A DNA stretch of 64,000 nt from Saussurea involucrata. Taxonomy: Eukaryota; Streptophyta; Magnoliopsida; Asterales; Asteraceae. A program made the position numbers and the translations under genes. This document shows positions 10,783-25,700 of this stretch, one piece after another. The DNA is taken from NCBI GenBank assembly GCA_033807775.1, contig JAWVWS010001045.1, forward strand, positions 372,001 through 436,000. The letters run 5' to 3'. The notes under the pieces are model-generated. The model had not been told where the DNA came from, ran no database searches, and worked only from the letters and a program-made list of their open reading frames with translations. Numbering within the stretch: position 1 is the stretch's first letter; every line of letters begins with the position of its first letter.

Positions 10783-13700
10783 GGAAGGGTTTCGGGGCCT
10801 GTTTTGTCCACCCAAAACCCGATCGGGATGGGGGTTTTTCGGCCCGACCCGACCCGACCGATGCTCACCCCTAGTTTTTAGTAGAAAACAACTTTGAAAA
10901 GTTACAGCTTCCGTCCTACAAGCGTTTTGACTATTTACCCATACTTAGAGAACAAATTAAGATTTGACATCTAAATTAAAAACGTACTACTATTTCTTAG
11001 GAATCTAATCGTTTAAAATGCATATTTTTTGGATCAATGACCAATTTTATATGAATTTTACAAAAACAGTGCGCAAAACCCGTTTTAACATGACCAGTTT
11101 TGGAAATACATTATTTCGAGCCCCTTAAAGTCGCAATTAGATCTCGTTGTAAACTAGAAAGTTGTTCTAGACACAGAGAGCTTTCCATCGATATATTATA
11201 CACCTCAATCAGACCAATGAGTGAGTGATTTTATACGGATTTTTCAACAAACAGAACTTTATGCTTAGATCTAAGTTCGAAACCCGATGAACCCGAAAAC
11301 CGATTGGACCCAAAGTCCGAAACTCGAACTTTACTTAGGAAGGGTTTCGGGGCCTGTTTTGTCCACCCAAAACCCGATCGGGATGGGGGTTTTTCGGCCC
11401 GACCCGACCCGACCGATGCTCACCCCTAGTTTTTAGTAGAAAACAACTTTGAAAAGTTACAGCTTCCGTCCTACAAGCGTTTTGACGATTTACCCATACT
11501 TAGAGAACAAATTAAGATTTGACATCTAAATTAAAAACGTACTACTATTTCTTAGGAATCTAATCGTCTAAAATGCATATTTTTTGGATCAATGACCAAT
11601 TTTATATGAAATTTACAAAAACAGTGCGCAAAACCCGTTTTAACATGACCAGTTTTGGAAACACATTATTTCGAGCCCCTTAAAGTCGCAATTAGATCTC
11701 GTTGTAAACTAGAAAGTTGTTCTAGACACAGAGAGCTTTCCATCGATATATTATACACCTCAATCAGACCAATGAGTGAGTGATTTTATACGGATTTTTC
11801 AACAAACATAACTTTATGCTTAGATCTAAGTCCGAAACCCGATGAACCCGACCCGATGAACCCGAAAACCGATTGGACCCAAAGTCCGAAACTCGAACTT
11901 TACTTAGGAAGGGTTTCGGGGCCTGTTTTGTCCACCCAAAACCCGATCGGGATGGGGGTTTTTCGGCCCGACCCGACCCGACCGATGCTCACCCCTAGTT
12001 TTTAGTAGAAAACAACTTTGAAAAGTTACAGCTTCCGTCCTACAAGCGTTTTGACTATTTACCCATACTTAGAGAAGAAATTAAGATTTGACATCTAAAT
12101 TAAAAACGTACTACTATTTCTTAGGAATCTAATCGTCTAAAATGCATATTTTTTGGATCAATGACCAATTTTATATGAATTTTACAAAAACAGTGCGCAA
12201 AACCCGTTTTAACATGACCAGTTTTGGAAATACATTATTTCGAGCCCCTTAAAGTCGCAATTAGATCTCGTTGTAAACTAGAAAGTTGTTCTAGACACAG
12301 AGAGCTTTCCATCGATATATTATACACCTCAATCAGACCAATGAGTGAGTGATTTTATACGGATTTTTCAACAAACAGAACTTTATGCTTAGATCTAAGT
12401 TCGAAACCCGATGAACCCGACCCGATGAACCCGAAAACCGATTGGACCCAAAGTCCGAAACTCGAACTTTACTTAGGAAGGGTTTCGGGGCCTGTTTTGT
12501 CCACCCAAAACCCGATCGGGATGGGGGTTTTTCGGCCCGACCCGACCCGACCGATGCTCACCCCTAGTTTTTAGTAGAAAACAACTTTGAAAAGTTACAG
12601 CTTCCGTCCTACAAGCGTTTTGACGATTTACCCATACTTAGAGAACAAATTAAGATTTGACATCTAAATTAAAAACGTACTACTATTTCTTAGGAATCTA
12701 ATCGTCTAAAATGCATATTTTTTGGATCAATGACCAATTTTATATGAAATTTACAAAAACAGTGCGCAAAACCCGTTTTAACATGACCAGTTTTGGAAAC
12801 ACATTATTTCGAGCCCCTTAAAGTCGCAATTAGATCTCGTTGTAAACTAGAAAGTTGTTCTAGACACAGAGAGCTTTCCATCGATATATTATACACCTCA
12901 ATCAGACCAATGAGTGAGTGATTTTATACGGATTTTTCAACAAACATAACTTTATGCTTAGATCTAAGTCCGAAACCCGATGAACCCGACCCGATGAACC
13001 CGAAAACCGATTGGACCCAAAGTCCGAAACTCGAACTTTACTTAGGAAGGGTTTCGGGGCCTGTTTTGTCCACCCAAAACCCGATCGGGATGGGGGTTTT
13101 TCGGCCCGACCCGACCCGACCGATGCTCACCCCTAGTTTTTAGTAGAAAACAACTTTGAAAAGTTACAGCTTCCGTCCTACAAGCGTTTTGACTATTTAC
13201 CCATACTTATAGAACAAATTAAGATTTGACATCTAAATTAAAAACGTACTACTATTTCTTAGGAATCTAATCGTCTAAAATGCATATTTTTTGGATCAAT
13301 GACCAATTTTATATGAATTTTACAAAAACAGTGCGCAAAACCCGTTTTAACATGACCAGTTTTGGAAATACATTATTTCGAGCCCCTTAAAGTCGCAATT
13401 AGATCTCGTTGTAAACTAGAAAGTTGTTCTAGACACAGAGAGCTTTCCATCGATATATTATACACCTCAATCAGACCAATGAGTGAGTGATTTTATAAGG
13501 ATTTTTCAACAAACAGAACTTTATGCTTAGATCTAAGTCCGAAACCCGATGAACCCGACCCGATGAACCCGAAAACCGATTGGACCCAAAGTCCGAAACT
13601 CGAACTTTACTTAGGAAGGGTTTCGGGGCCTGTTTTGTCCACCCAAAACCCGATCGGGATGGGGGTTTTTCGGCCCGACCCGACCCGACCGATGCTCACC

Positions 13701-14182
13701 CCTAGTTTTTAGTAGAAAACAACTTTGAAAAGTTACAGCTTCCGTCCTACAAGCGTTTTGACTATTTACCCATACTTAGAGAACAAATTAAGATTTGACA
13801 TCTAAATTAAAAACGTACTACTATTTCTTAGGAATCTAATCGTCTAAAATGCATATTTTTTGGATCAATGACCAATTTTATATGAATTTTACAAAAACAG
13901 TGCGCAAAACCCGTTTTAACATGACCAGTTTTGGAAATACATTATTTCGAGCCCCTTAAAGTCGCAATTAGATCTCGTTGTAAACTAGAAAGTTGTTCTA
14001 GACACAGAGAGCTTTCCATCGATATATTATACACCTCAATCAGACCAATGAGTGAGTGATTTTATAAGGATTTTTCAACAAACAGAACTTTATGCTTAGA
14101 TCTAAGTCCGAAACCCGATGAACCCGACCCGATGAACCCGAAAACCGATTGGACCCAAAGTCCGAAACTCGAACTTTACTTA
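10783..14182 (+). repeat. Second dimer family (P-Q-P-Q-P-P)
   Basis: Monomers start at 10783, 11338, 11907, 12476, 13045 and 13614. Units 10783, 11907, 13045 and 13614 share TTTTGACTATTTACC. Units 11338 and 12476 share ATGAAATTTAC, GGAAACACATT and AACATAAC. The two P-Q pairs (10783-11906 and 11907-13044) share AAGTTCGAAACCC in their P unit and differ mainly in that 10783 lacks one 14-bp copy. The last two monomers are neighbours of one type, both with TTTTATAAGGATT. Confidence 0.88.
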
Positions 14183-17100
14183 GGAAGGGTTTCGGGGCCT
14201 GTTTTGTCCACCCAAAACCCGATAGGAATGGGGGTTTTTCGGCCCGACCCGACCCGACCGATGCTCACCCCTAGTTTTTAGTAGAAAACAACTTTGAAAA
14301 GTTACAGCTTCCGTCCTACAAGCGTTTTGACGATTTACCCATACTTAGAGAACAAATTAAGATTTGACATCTAAATTAAAAACGTACTACTATTTCTTAG
14401 GAATCTAATCGTCTAAAATGCATATTTTTTGGATCAATGACCAATTTTATATGAATTTTACAAAAAAAGTGCGCAAAACCCGTTTTAACATGACCAGTTT
14501 TGGAAATACATTATTTCGAGCCCCTTAAAGTCGCAATTAGATCTCGTTGTAAACTAGAAAGTTGTTCTAGACACAGAGAGCTTTCCATCAATATATTATA
14601 CACCTCAATCAGACCAATGAGTGAGTGATTTTATACGGATTTTTCAACAAACAGAACTTTATGCTTAGATCTATGTCCGAAACCCGATGAACCCGACCCG
14701 ATGAACCCGAAAACCGATTGGACCCAAAGTCCGAAACTCGAACTTTACTTAGGAAGGGTTTCGGGGCCTGTTTTGTCCACCCAAAACCCGATCGGGATGG
14801 GGGTTTTTCGGCCCGACCCGACCCGACCGATGCTCACCCCTAGTTTTTAGTAGAAAACAACTTTGAAAAGTTACAGCTTCCGTCCTACAAGCGTTTTGAC
14901 GATTTACCCATACTTAGAGAACAAATTAAGATTTGACATTTAAATTAAAAACGTACTACTATTTCTTAGGAATCTAATCGTCTAAAATGCATATTTTTTG
15001 GATCAATCACCAATTTTATATGAATTTTACAAAAACAGTGATCAAAACCCGTTTTAACATGACCAGTTTTGGAAATACATTATTTCGAGCCCCTTAAAGT
15101 AGCAATTAGATCTCGTTGTAAACTATAAAGTTGTTCTAGACACAGAGAGCTTTCCATCGATATATTATACACCTCAATCAGACCAATGAGTGAGTGATTT
15201 TATACGGATTTTTCAACAAACAGAACTTTATGCTTAGATCTAAGTCCGAAACCCGATGAACCCGACCGATGAACCTGAAAACCGAATAGACCCAAAGTCC
15301 GAAACTCAAACTTTACTTAGGAAGGGTTTCGGGGCCTGTTTTGTCCACCCAAACCCCGATCGGGATGGGGGTTTTTCGGCCCGACCCGACCCGACCGATG
15401 CTCACCCCTAGTTTTTAGTAGAAAACAACTTTGAAAAGTTACAGCTTCCGTCCTACAAGCGTTTTGACGATTTACCCATACTTAGGGAACAAATTAAGAT
15501 TTGACATCTAAATTAAAAACGTACTACTATGTCTTAGGAATCTAATCGTCTAAAATGCATATTTTTTGGATCAATGACCAATTTTATATGAATTTTACAA
15601 AAACAGTGCGCAAAACCCGTTTTAACATGACCAGTTTTGGAAATACATTATTTCGAGCCCCTTAAAGTCGCAATTAGATCTCGTTGTAAACTAGAAAGTT
15701 GTTCTAGACACAGAGATCTTTCCATCGATATATTATACACCTCAATCAGACCAATGAGTGAGTGATTTTATACGGATTTTTCAACAAACATAACTTTATG
15801 CTTAGATCTAAGTCCGAAACCCGATGAACCCGACCCGATGAACCCGAAAACAGATTGGACCTAAAGTCTGAAACTCGAACTTTACTTAGGAAGGGTTTCG
15901 GGGCCTGTTTTATCCACCCAAAACCCGATCGGGATGGGGGTTTTTCGGCCCGACCCGACCCGACCGATGCTCACCCCTAGTTTTTAGTAGAAAACAACTT
16001 TGAAAAGTTACAGTTTCCGTCCTACAAGCGTTTTGACGATTTACCTATACTTAGAGAACAAATTAAGATTTGACATCTAAATTAAAAACGTACTACTATT
16101 TCTTAGGAATCTAATCGTCTAAAATGCATATTTTTTGGATCAATGACCAATTTTATGTGAATTTTACAAAAACAGTGCGCAAAACCCGTTTTAACATGAC
16201 CAGTTTTGGAAATACATTATTTCGAGCCCCTTAAAGTCGCAATTAGATCTCGTTGTAAACTAGAAAGTTGTTCTAGACACAGAGAGCTTTCCATCGATAT
16301 ATTATACACCTCAATCAGACCAATGAGTGAGTGATTTTATACGGATTTTTCAACAAACAGAACTTTATGCTTAGATCTAAGTCCGAAACCCGATGAACCC
16401 GACCCGATGAATCCGAAAACCGATTGGACCCAAAGTCTGAAACTCGAACTTTACTTAGGAAGGGTTTCGGGGCCTGTTTTGTCCACCCAAAACCCGATCG
16501 GGATGGGGGTTTTTCGGCCCGACCCGACCCGACCGATGCTCACCCCTAGTTTTTAGTAGAAAACAACTTTGAAAAGTTACAGCTTCCGTCCTACAAGCGT
16601 TTTGACGATTTACCCATACTTAGAGAACAAATTAAGATTTGACATCTAAATTAAAAACGTACTACTATTTCTTAGGAATCTAATCGTCTAAAATGCATAT
16701 TTTTTGGATCAATGACCAATTTTATGTGAATTTTACAAAAACAGTGCGCAAAACCCGTTTTAACATGACCAGTTTTGGAAATACATTATTTCGAGCCCCT
16801 TAAAGTCGCAATTAGATCTCGTTGTAAACTAGAAAGTTGTTCTAGACACAGAGAGCTTTCCATCGATATATTATACACCTCAATCAGACCAATGAGTGAG
16901 TGATTTTATACGGATTTTTCAACAAACAGAACTTTATGCTTAGATCTAAGTCCGAAACCCGATGAACCCGACCCGATGAATCCGAAAACCGATTGGACCC
17001 AAAGTCTGAAACTCGAACTTTACTTAGGAAGGGTTTCGGGGCCTGTTTTGTCCACCCAAAACCCGATCGGGATGGGGGTTTTTCGGCCCGACCCGACCCG

Positions 17101-18159
17101 ACCGATGCTCACCCCTAGTTTTTAGTAGAAAACAACTTTGAAAAGTTACAGCTTCCGTCCTACAAGCGTTTTGACGATTTACCCATACTTAGAGAACAAA
17201 TTAAGATTTGACATCTAAATTAAAAACGTACTACTATTTCTTAGGAATCTAATCGTCTAAAATGCATATTTTTTGGATCAATGACCAATTTTATATGAAT
17301 TTTACAAAAACAGTGCGCAAAACCCGTTTTAACATGACCAGTTTTGGAAATACATTATTTCGAGCCCATTAAAGTCGCAATTAGATCTCGTTGTAAACTA
17401 GAAAGTTGTTCTAGACACAGAGAGCTTTCCATCGATATATTATACACCTCAATCAGACCAATGAGTGAGTGATTTTATACGGATTTTTCAACAAACAGAA
17501 CTTTATGCTTAGATCTAAGTCCGAAACCCGATGAACCCGACCCGATGAACCCGAAAACCGATTGGACCCAAAGTCCGAAACTCGAACTTTACTTAGGAAG
17601 GGTTTCGGGGCCTGTTTTGTCCACCCAAAACCCGATAGGAATGGGGGTTTTTCGTCCCGACCCGACCGATGCTCACCCCTAGTTTTTAGTAGAAAACAAC
17701 TTTGAAAAGTTACAGCTTCCGTCCTACAAGCGTTTTGACGATTTACCCATACTTAGAGAACAAATTAAGATTTGACATCTAAATTAAAAACGTACTACTA
17801 TTTCTTAGGAATCTAATCGTCTAAAATGCATATTTTTTGGATCAATGACCAATTTTATATGAATTTTACAAAAACAGTGCGCAAAACCCGTTTTAACATG
17901 ACCAATTTTGGAAACACATTATTTCGAGCCCCTTAAAGTCGCAATTAGATCTCGTTGTAAACTAGAAAGTTGTTCTAGACACAGAGAGCTTTCCATCGAA
18001 ATATTATACACCTCAATCAGACCAATGAGTGAGTGATTTTATACGGATTTTTCAACAAACATAACTTTATGCTTAGATCTAAGTCCGAAACCCGATGAAC
18101 CCGACCCGATGAACCCGAAAACCGATTGGACCCAAAGTCCGAAACTCGAAATTTACTTA
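14183..18159 (+). repeat. Mixed monomers without clear higher-order order
   Basis: Monomers start at 14183, 14752, 15320, 15889, 16458, 17027 and 17596. Monomers 15889 and 16458 are a near-identical adjacent pair sharing TTTATGTGAATT, GATGAATCCG and AAAGTCTGAA. Monomer 14752 has the GTGATC and AGTAGC markers of the 7372-10782 zone. Monomers 14183 and 17596 share CCCGATAGGAATG, and 17596 has only two CCCGA units (564 bp). Nothing other than satellite sequence is present. Confidence 0.85.
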
Positions 18160-21100
18160 GGAAGGGTTTCGGGGCCTGTTTTGTCCACCCAAAACCCGAT
18201 CGGGATGGGGGTTTTTCGGCCCGACCCGACCCGACCGATGCTCACCCCTAGTTTTTAGTAGAAAACAACTTTGAAAAGTTACAGCTTCCGTCCTACATGC
18301 GTTTTGACTATTTACCCATACTTAGAGAACAAATTAAGATTTGACATCTAAATTAAAAACGTACTACTATTTCTTAGGAATCTAATCGTCTAAAATGCAT
18401 ATTTTTTGGATCAATGACCAATTTTATATGAATTTTACAAAAACAGTGCGCAAAACCCGTTTAAACATGACTAGTTTTGGAAATACATTATTTCGAGCCC
18501 CTTAAAGTCGCAATTAGATCTCGTTGTAAACAAGAAAGTTGTTCTAGACACAGAGAGCTTTCCATCGATATATTATACACCTCAATCAGACCAATGAGTG
18601 AGTGATTTTATACGGATTTTTCAACAAACAGAACTTTATGCTTAGATCTAAGTCCGAAACCCGATGAACCCGACCCGATGAACCCGGAAACCGATTGGAC
18701 CCAAAGTTCGAAACTCGAACTTTACTTAGGAAGGGTTTCGGGGCCTGTTTTGTCCACCCAAAACCCGATCGGGATGGGGGGTTTTCGACCCGACCCGACC
18801 CGACCGATGCTCACCCCTAGTTTTTAGTAGAAAACAACTTTGAAAAGTTACAGCTTCCGTCCTACAAGCGTTTTGACGATTTACCCATACTTAGAGAACA
18901 AATTAAGATTTGACATCTAAATTAAAAACGTACTACTATTTCTTAGGAATCTAATTGTCTAAAATGCATATTTTTTGGATCAATCACCAATTTTATATGA
19001 ATTTTACAAAAACAGTGCGCAAAACCCGTTTTAACATGACCAGTTTTGGAAATACATTATTTCGAGCCCCTTAAAGTCGCAATTAGATCTCGTTGTAAAC
19101 TAGAAAGTTGTTCTAGACACAGAGAGCTTTCCATCGATATATTATACACCTCAATCAGACCAATGAGTGAATGATTTTATACGGATTTTTCAACAAACAT
19201 AACTTTATGCTTAGATCTAAGTCCGAAACCCGATGAACCCGACCCGATGAACCTGAAAACCGATTGGACCCAAAGTCCGAAACTCGAACTTTACTTAGGA
19301 AGGGTTTCGGGGCCTGTTTTGTCCACCCAAACCCCGATCGGGATGGGGGTTTTTCGGCCCGACCCGACCCGACCGATGCTCACCCCTAGTTTTTAGTAGA
19401 AAACAACTTTGAAAAGTTACAGCTTCCGTCCTACAAGCGTTTTGACTATTTACCCATACTTAGAGAACAAATTAAGATTTGACATCTAAATTAAAAACGT
19501 ACTACTATTTCTTAGGAATCTAATCGTCTAAAATGCATATTTTTTGGATCAATGACCAATTTTATATGAATTTTACAAAAACAGTGCCCAAAACCCGTTT
19601 TAACATGACCAGTTTTGGAAATACATTATTTCGAGCCCCTTAAAGTCGCAATTAGATCTCGTTGTAAACTAGAAAGTTGTTCTAGACACAGAGAGCTTTC
19701 CATCGATATATTATACACCTCAATCCGACCAATGAGTGAGTGATTTTATACGGATTTTTCAACAAACAGAACTTTATGCTTAGATCTAAGTCCGAAACCC
19801 GATGAACCCGACCCGATGAACCCGAAAACCGATTGGACCCAAAGTCCGAAACTCGAACTTTACTTAGGAAGGGTTTCGGGGCCTGTTTTGTCCACCCAAA
19901 ACCCGATCGGGATGGGGGTTTTCGGCCCGACCCGACCTGACCGATGCTCACCCCTAGTCTTTAGTAGAAAACAGCTTTGAAAAGTTACAGCTTCCGTCCT
20001 ACAAGCGTTTTGACGATTTACCCATACTTAGAGAACAAATTAAGATTTGACATCTAAATTAAAAACGTACTACTATTTCTTAGGAATCTAATCGTCTAAA
20101 ATGCATATTTTTTGGATCAATGACCAATTTTATATGAATTTTACAAAAACAGTGCGCAAAACCCGTTTTAACATGACCAGTTTTGGAAATACATTATTTC
20201 GAGCCCCTTAAAGTCGCAATTAGATCTCGTTGTAAACAAGAAAGTTGTTCTAGACACAGAGAGCTTTCCATCGATATATTATACACCTCAATCAGACCAA
20301 TGAGTGAGTGATTTTATACGGATTTTTCAACAAACAGAACTTTATGCTTAGATCTAAGTCCGAAACCCGATGAACCCGACCCGATGAACCCGGAAACCGA
20401 TTGGACCCAAAGTTCGAAACTCGAACTTTACTTAGGAAGGGTTTCGGGGCCTGTTTTGTCCACCCAAAACCCGATCGGGATGGGGGTTTTTCGACCCGAC
20501 CCGACCCGACCGATGCTCACCCCTAGTTTTTAGTAGAAAACAACTTTGAAAAGTTACAGCTTCCGTCCTACAAGCGTTTTGACGATTTACCCATACTTAG
20601 AGAACAAATTAAGATTTGACATCTAAATTAAAAACGTACTACTATTTCTTAGGAATCTAATCGTCTAAAATGCATATTTTTTGGATCAATCACCAATTTT
20701 ATATGAATTTTACAAAAACAGTGCGAAAAACCCGTTTTAACATGACCAGTTTTGGAAATACATTATTTCGAGCCCCTTAAAGTCGCAATTAGATCTCGTT
20801 GTAAACTAGAAAGTTGTTCTAGACACAGAGAGCTTTCCATCGATATATTATACACCTCAATCAGACCAATGAGTGAGTGATTTTATACGGATTTTTCAAC
20901 AAACAGAACTTTATGCTTAGATCTAAGTCCGAAACCCGATGAACCCGACCCGATGAACCCGAAAACCGATTGGACCCAAAGTCCGAAACTCGAACTTTAC
21001 TTAGGAAGGGTTTCGGGGCCTGTTTTGTCCACCCAAAACCCGATCGGGATGGGGGTTTTTCGGCCCGACCCGACCCGACCGATGCTCACCCCTAGTTTTT

Positions 21101-21572
21101 AGTAGAAAACAACTTTGAAAAGTTACAGCTTCCGTCCTACAAGCGTTTTGACGATTTACCCATACTTAGAGAACAAATTAAGATTTGACATCTAAATTAA
21201 AAACGTACTACTATTTCTTAGGAATCTAATCGTCTAAAATGCATATTTTTTGGATCAATGACCAATTTTATATGAATTTTACAAAAACAGTGCGCACAAC
21301 CCGTTTTAACATGACCAGTTTTGGAAATACATTATTTCGAGCCCCTTAAAGTCGCAATTAGATCTCGTTGTAAACTAGAAAATTGTTCTAGACACAGAGA
21401 GCTTTCCATCGATATATTATACACCTCAATCAGACCAATGAGTGAGTGATTTTATACGGATTTTTCAACAAACAGAACTTTATGCTTAGATCTAAGTCCG
21501 AAACCCGATGAACCCAACCCGATGAACCCGAAAACCGATTGGACCCAAAGTCCGAAACTCGAACTTTACTTA
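18160..21572 (+). repeat. Weak three-monomer repeat, about 1707-bp period
   Basis: Monomers start at 18160, 18729, 19298, 19867, 20435 and 21004. Monomers 18160 and 19867 share AAACAAGAAAG, AACCCGGAAACC and AAAGTTCGAAAC. The following units 18729 and 20435 share TTTTCGACCCG and AATCACCAA. The third units (19298 and 21004) do not share special markers, so the block is only partly conserved. A frame on the minus strand here is slightly longer only because monomer 19867 has TAGTCTTTAG at its start. Confidence 0.7.
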
Positions 21573-22710
21573 GGAAGGGTTTCGGGGCCTGTTTTGTCCA
21601 CCCAAAACCCGATCGGGATGGGGGTTTTTCGGTCCGACCCGACCCGACCGATGCTCACCCCTAGTTTTTAGTAGAAAACAACTTTGAAAAGTTACAGCTT
21701 CCGTCCTACAAGCGTTTTGACGATTTACCCATACTTAGAGAAAAAATTAAGATTTGACATCTAAATTAAAAACGTACTACTATTTCTTAGGAATCTAATC
21801 GTCTAAAATGCATATTTTTTGGATCAATGACCAATTTTATGTGAATTTTACAAAAACAGTGCGCAAAACCCGTTTTAACATGACCAGTTTTGGAAATACA
21901 TTATTTCGAGCCCCTTAAAGTCGCAATTAGATCTCGTTGTAAACTAGAAAGTTGTTCTAGACACAGAGAGCTTTCCATCGATATATTATACGCCTCAATC
22001 AGACCAATGAGTGAGTGATTTTATACGGATTTTTCAACAAACAGAACTTTATGCTTAGATCTAAGTCCGAAACCCGATGAACCCGACCCGATGAACCCGA
22101 AAACCGGTTAGACCCAAAGTCCGAAACTCGAACTTTACTTAGGAAGGGTTTCGGGGCCTGTTTTGTCCACCCAAAACCCGATCGGGATGGGGGTTTTTCG
22201 GCCCGACCCGACCCGACCGATGCTCACCCCTTGTTTTTAGTAGAAAACAACTTTGAAAAGTTACAGCTTCCGTCCTACAAGCGTTTTTACGATTTACCCA
22301 TAATTAGAGAAAAAATTAAGATTTGACATCTAAATTAAAAACGTACTACTATTTCTTAGGAATCTAATCGTCTAAAATGCATATTTTTTGGATCAATGAC
22401 CAATTTTATGTGAATTTTACAAAAACAGTGCGCAAAACCCGTTTTAACATGACCCGTTTTGGAAATACATTATTTCGAGCCCCTTAAAGTCGCAATTTGA
22501 TCTCGTTGTAAACTAGAAAGTTGTTCTAGACACAGAGAGCTTTCCATCGATATATTATACACCTCAATCAGACCAATGAGTGAGTGATTTTATACGGATT
22601 TTTCAACAAACAGAACTTTATGCTTAGATCTAAGTCCGAAACCCGATGAACCCGACCCGATGAACCCGAAAACTGATTGGACCCAAAGTCCGAAACTCGA
22701 ACTTTACTTA
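21573..22710 (+). repeat. Two satellite monomers of the GAAAAAATT/ATGTG type
   Basis: Monomers start at 21573 and 22142. Both carry GAGAAAAAATTAAG and TTTATGTGAATT, markers shared with monomers 23849 and 32360. Monomer 22142 has extra singletons: CCCCTTGTTTTTAG, GTTTTTACG and GACCCGTTTTGG. The pair 21004 plus 21573 recurs as 23280 plus 23849, 2276 bp (four monomers) later, sharing AGAAAATTG, GAACCCAACCCG and the GAAAAAATT form. Confidence 0.85.
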
Positions 22711-25700
22711 GGAAGGGTTTCGGGGCCTGTTTTGTCCAACAAAAACCCGATCGGGATGGGGGTTTTTCGGCCCGACCCGACCCGACCGATGCTCACCCCT
22801 AGTTTTTAGTAGAAAACAACTTTGAAAAGTTACAGCTTCCGTCCTACAAGCGTTTTGACGATTTACCCATACTTAGAGAACAAATTAAGATTTGACATCT
22901 AAATTAAAAACGTACTACTATTTCTTAGGAATCTAATCGTCTAAAATGCATATTTTTTGGATCAATCACCAATTTTATATGAATTTTACAAAAACAGTGC
23001 GCAAAACCCGTTTTAACATGACCAGTTTTGGAAATACATTATTTCGAGCCCCTTAAAGTCGCAATTAGATCTCGTTGTAAACTAGACAGTTGTTCTAGAC
23101 ACAGAGAGCTTTCCATCGATATATTATACACCTCAATCAGACCAATGAGTGAGTGATTTTATACGGATTTTTCAACAAACAGAACTTTATGCTTAGATCT
23201 AAGTCCGAAACCCGATGAACCCGACCTGATGAACCCGAAAACCGATTAGACCCAAAGTCCGAAACTCGAACTTTACTTAGGAAGGGTTTCGGGGCCTGTT
23301 TTGTCCACCCAAAACCCGATCGGGATTAGGGGTTTTCGGCCCGACCCGACCCGACCGATGCTCACCCCTAGTTTTTAGTAGAAAACAACTTTGAAAAGTT
23401 ACAGCTTCCGTCCAACAAGCGTTTTGACGATTTACCCATACTTAGAGAACAAATTAAGATTTGACATCTAAATTAAAAACGTACTACTATTTCTTAGGAA
23501 TCTAATCGTCTAAAATGCATATTTTTTGGATCAATGACCAATTTTATATGAATTTTACAAAAACAGTGCGCAAAACCCGTTTTAACATGACCAGTTTTGG
23601 AAATACATTATTTCGAGCCCCTTAAAGTCGCAATTAGATCTCGTTGTAAACTAGAAAATTGTTCTAGACACAGAGAGCTTTCCATCGATATATTATACAC
23701 CTCAATCAGACCAATGAGTGAGTGATTTTATACGGATTTTTCAACAAACAGAACTTTATGCTTAGATCTAAGTCCGAAACCCGATGAACCCAACCCGATG
23801 AACCCGAAAACCGATTGGACCCAAAGTCCGAAACTCGAACTTTACTTAGGAAGGGTTTCGGGGCCTGTTTTGTCCACCCAAAACCCGATCGGGATGGGGG
23901 TTTTTCGGCCCGACCCGACCCGACCGATGCTCACCCCTAGTTTTTAGTAGAAAACAACTTTGAAAAGTTACAGCTTCCGTCCTACAAGCGTTTTGACGAT
24001 TTACCCATACTTAGAGAAAAAATTAAGATTTGACATCTAAATTAAAAACGTACTACTATTTCTTAGGAATCTAATCGTCCAAAATGCATATTTTTTGGAT
24101 CAATGACCAATTTTATGTGAATTTTACAAAAATAGTGCGCAAAACCCGTTTTAACATGACCAGTTTTGGAAATACATTAATTCGAGCCCCTTAAAGTCGC
24201 AATTAGATCTCGTTGTAAACTAGAAAGTTGTTCTAGACACAGAGAGCTTTCCATCGATATATTATACACCTCAATCAGACCAATGAGTGAGTGATTTTAT
24301 ACGGATTTTTCAACAAACAGAACTTTATGCTTAGATCTAAGTCCGAAACCCGATGAACCCGACCCGATGAACCCGAAAACCGATTAGACCCAAAGTCCGA
24401 AACTCGAACTTTACTTAGGAAGGGTTTCGGGGCCTGTTTTGTCCACCCAAAACCCGATCGGGATGGGGGTTTTTCGGCCCGACCCGACCCGACCGATGCT
24501 CACCCCTAGTTTTTAGTAGAAAACAACTTTGAAAAGTTACAGCTTCCGTCCAACAAGCGTTTTGACGATTTACCCATACTTAGAGAACAAATTAAGATTT
24601 GACATCTAAATTAAAAACGTACTACTATTTCTTAGGAATCTAATCGTCTAAAATGCATATTTTTTGGATCAATGACCAATTTTATATGAATTTTACAAAA
24701 ACAGTGCGCAAAACCCGTTTTAACATGACCAGTTTTGGAAATACATTATTTCGAGCCCCTTAAAGTCGCAATTAGATATCGTTGTAAACTAGAAAGTTGT
24801 TCTAGACACAGAGAGCTTTCCATCGATATATTATACACCTCAATCAGACCAATGAGTGAGTGATTTTATACGGATTTTTCAACAAACAGAACTTTATGCT
24901 TAGATCTAAGTCCGAAACCCGATGAACCCGACCCGATGAACCCGAAAACCGATTGGACCCAAAGTCCGAAACTCGAACTTTACTTAGGAAGGGTTTCGGG
25001 GCCTGTTTTGTCCACCCAAAACCCGATCGGGATGGGGGTTTTTCGGCCTGACCCGACCCGACCGATGCTCACCCCTAGTTTTTAGTAGAAAACAACTTTG
25101 AAAAGTTACAGCTTCCGTCCTACAAGCGTTTTGACGATTTACCCATACTTAGAGAACAAATTAAGATTTGACATCTAAATTAAAAACGTACTACTATTTC
25201 TTAGGAATCTAATCGTCTAAAATGCATATTTTTTGGATCAATGACCAATTTTATATGAATTTTACAAAAACAGTGCGCAAAACCCGTTTTAACATGACCA
25301 GTTTTGGAAATACATTATTTCGAGCCCCTTAAAGTCGCAATTAGATCTCGTTGTAAACTAGAAAGTTGTTCTAGACACAGAGAGCTTTCCATCGATATAT
25401 TATACACCTCAATCAGACCAATGAGTGAGTGATTTTATACGGATTTTTCAACAAACAGAACTTTATGCTTAGATCTAAGTCCGAAACCCGATGAACCCGA
25501 CCCGATGAACCCGAAAACCGATTAGACCCAAAGTCCGAAACTCGAACTTTACTTAGGAAGGGTTTCGGGGCCTGTTTTGTCCACCCAAAACCCGATCGGG
25601 ATGGGGGTTTTTCGGCCCGACCCGACCCGACCGATGCTCACCCCTAGTTTTTAGTAGAAAACAACTTTGAAAAGTTACAGCTTCCGTCCAACAAGCGTTT

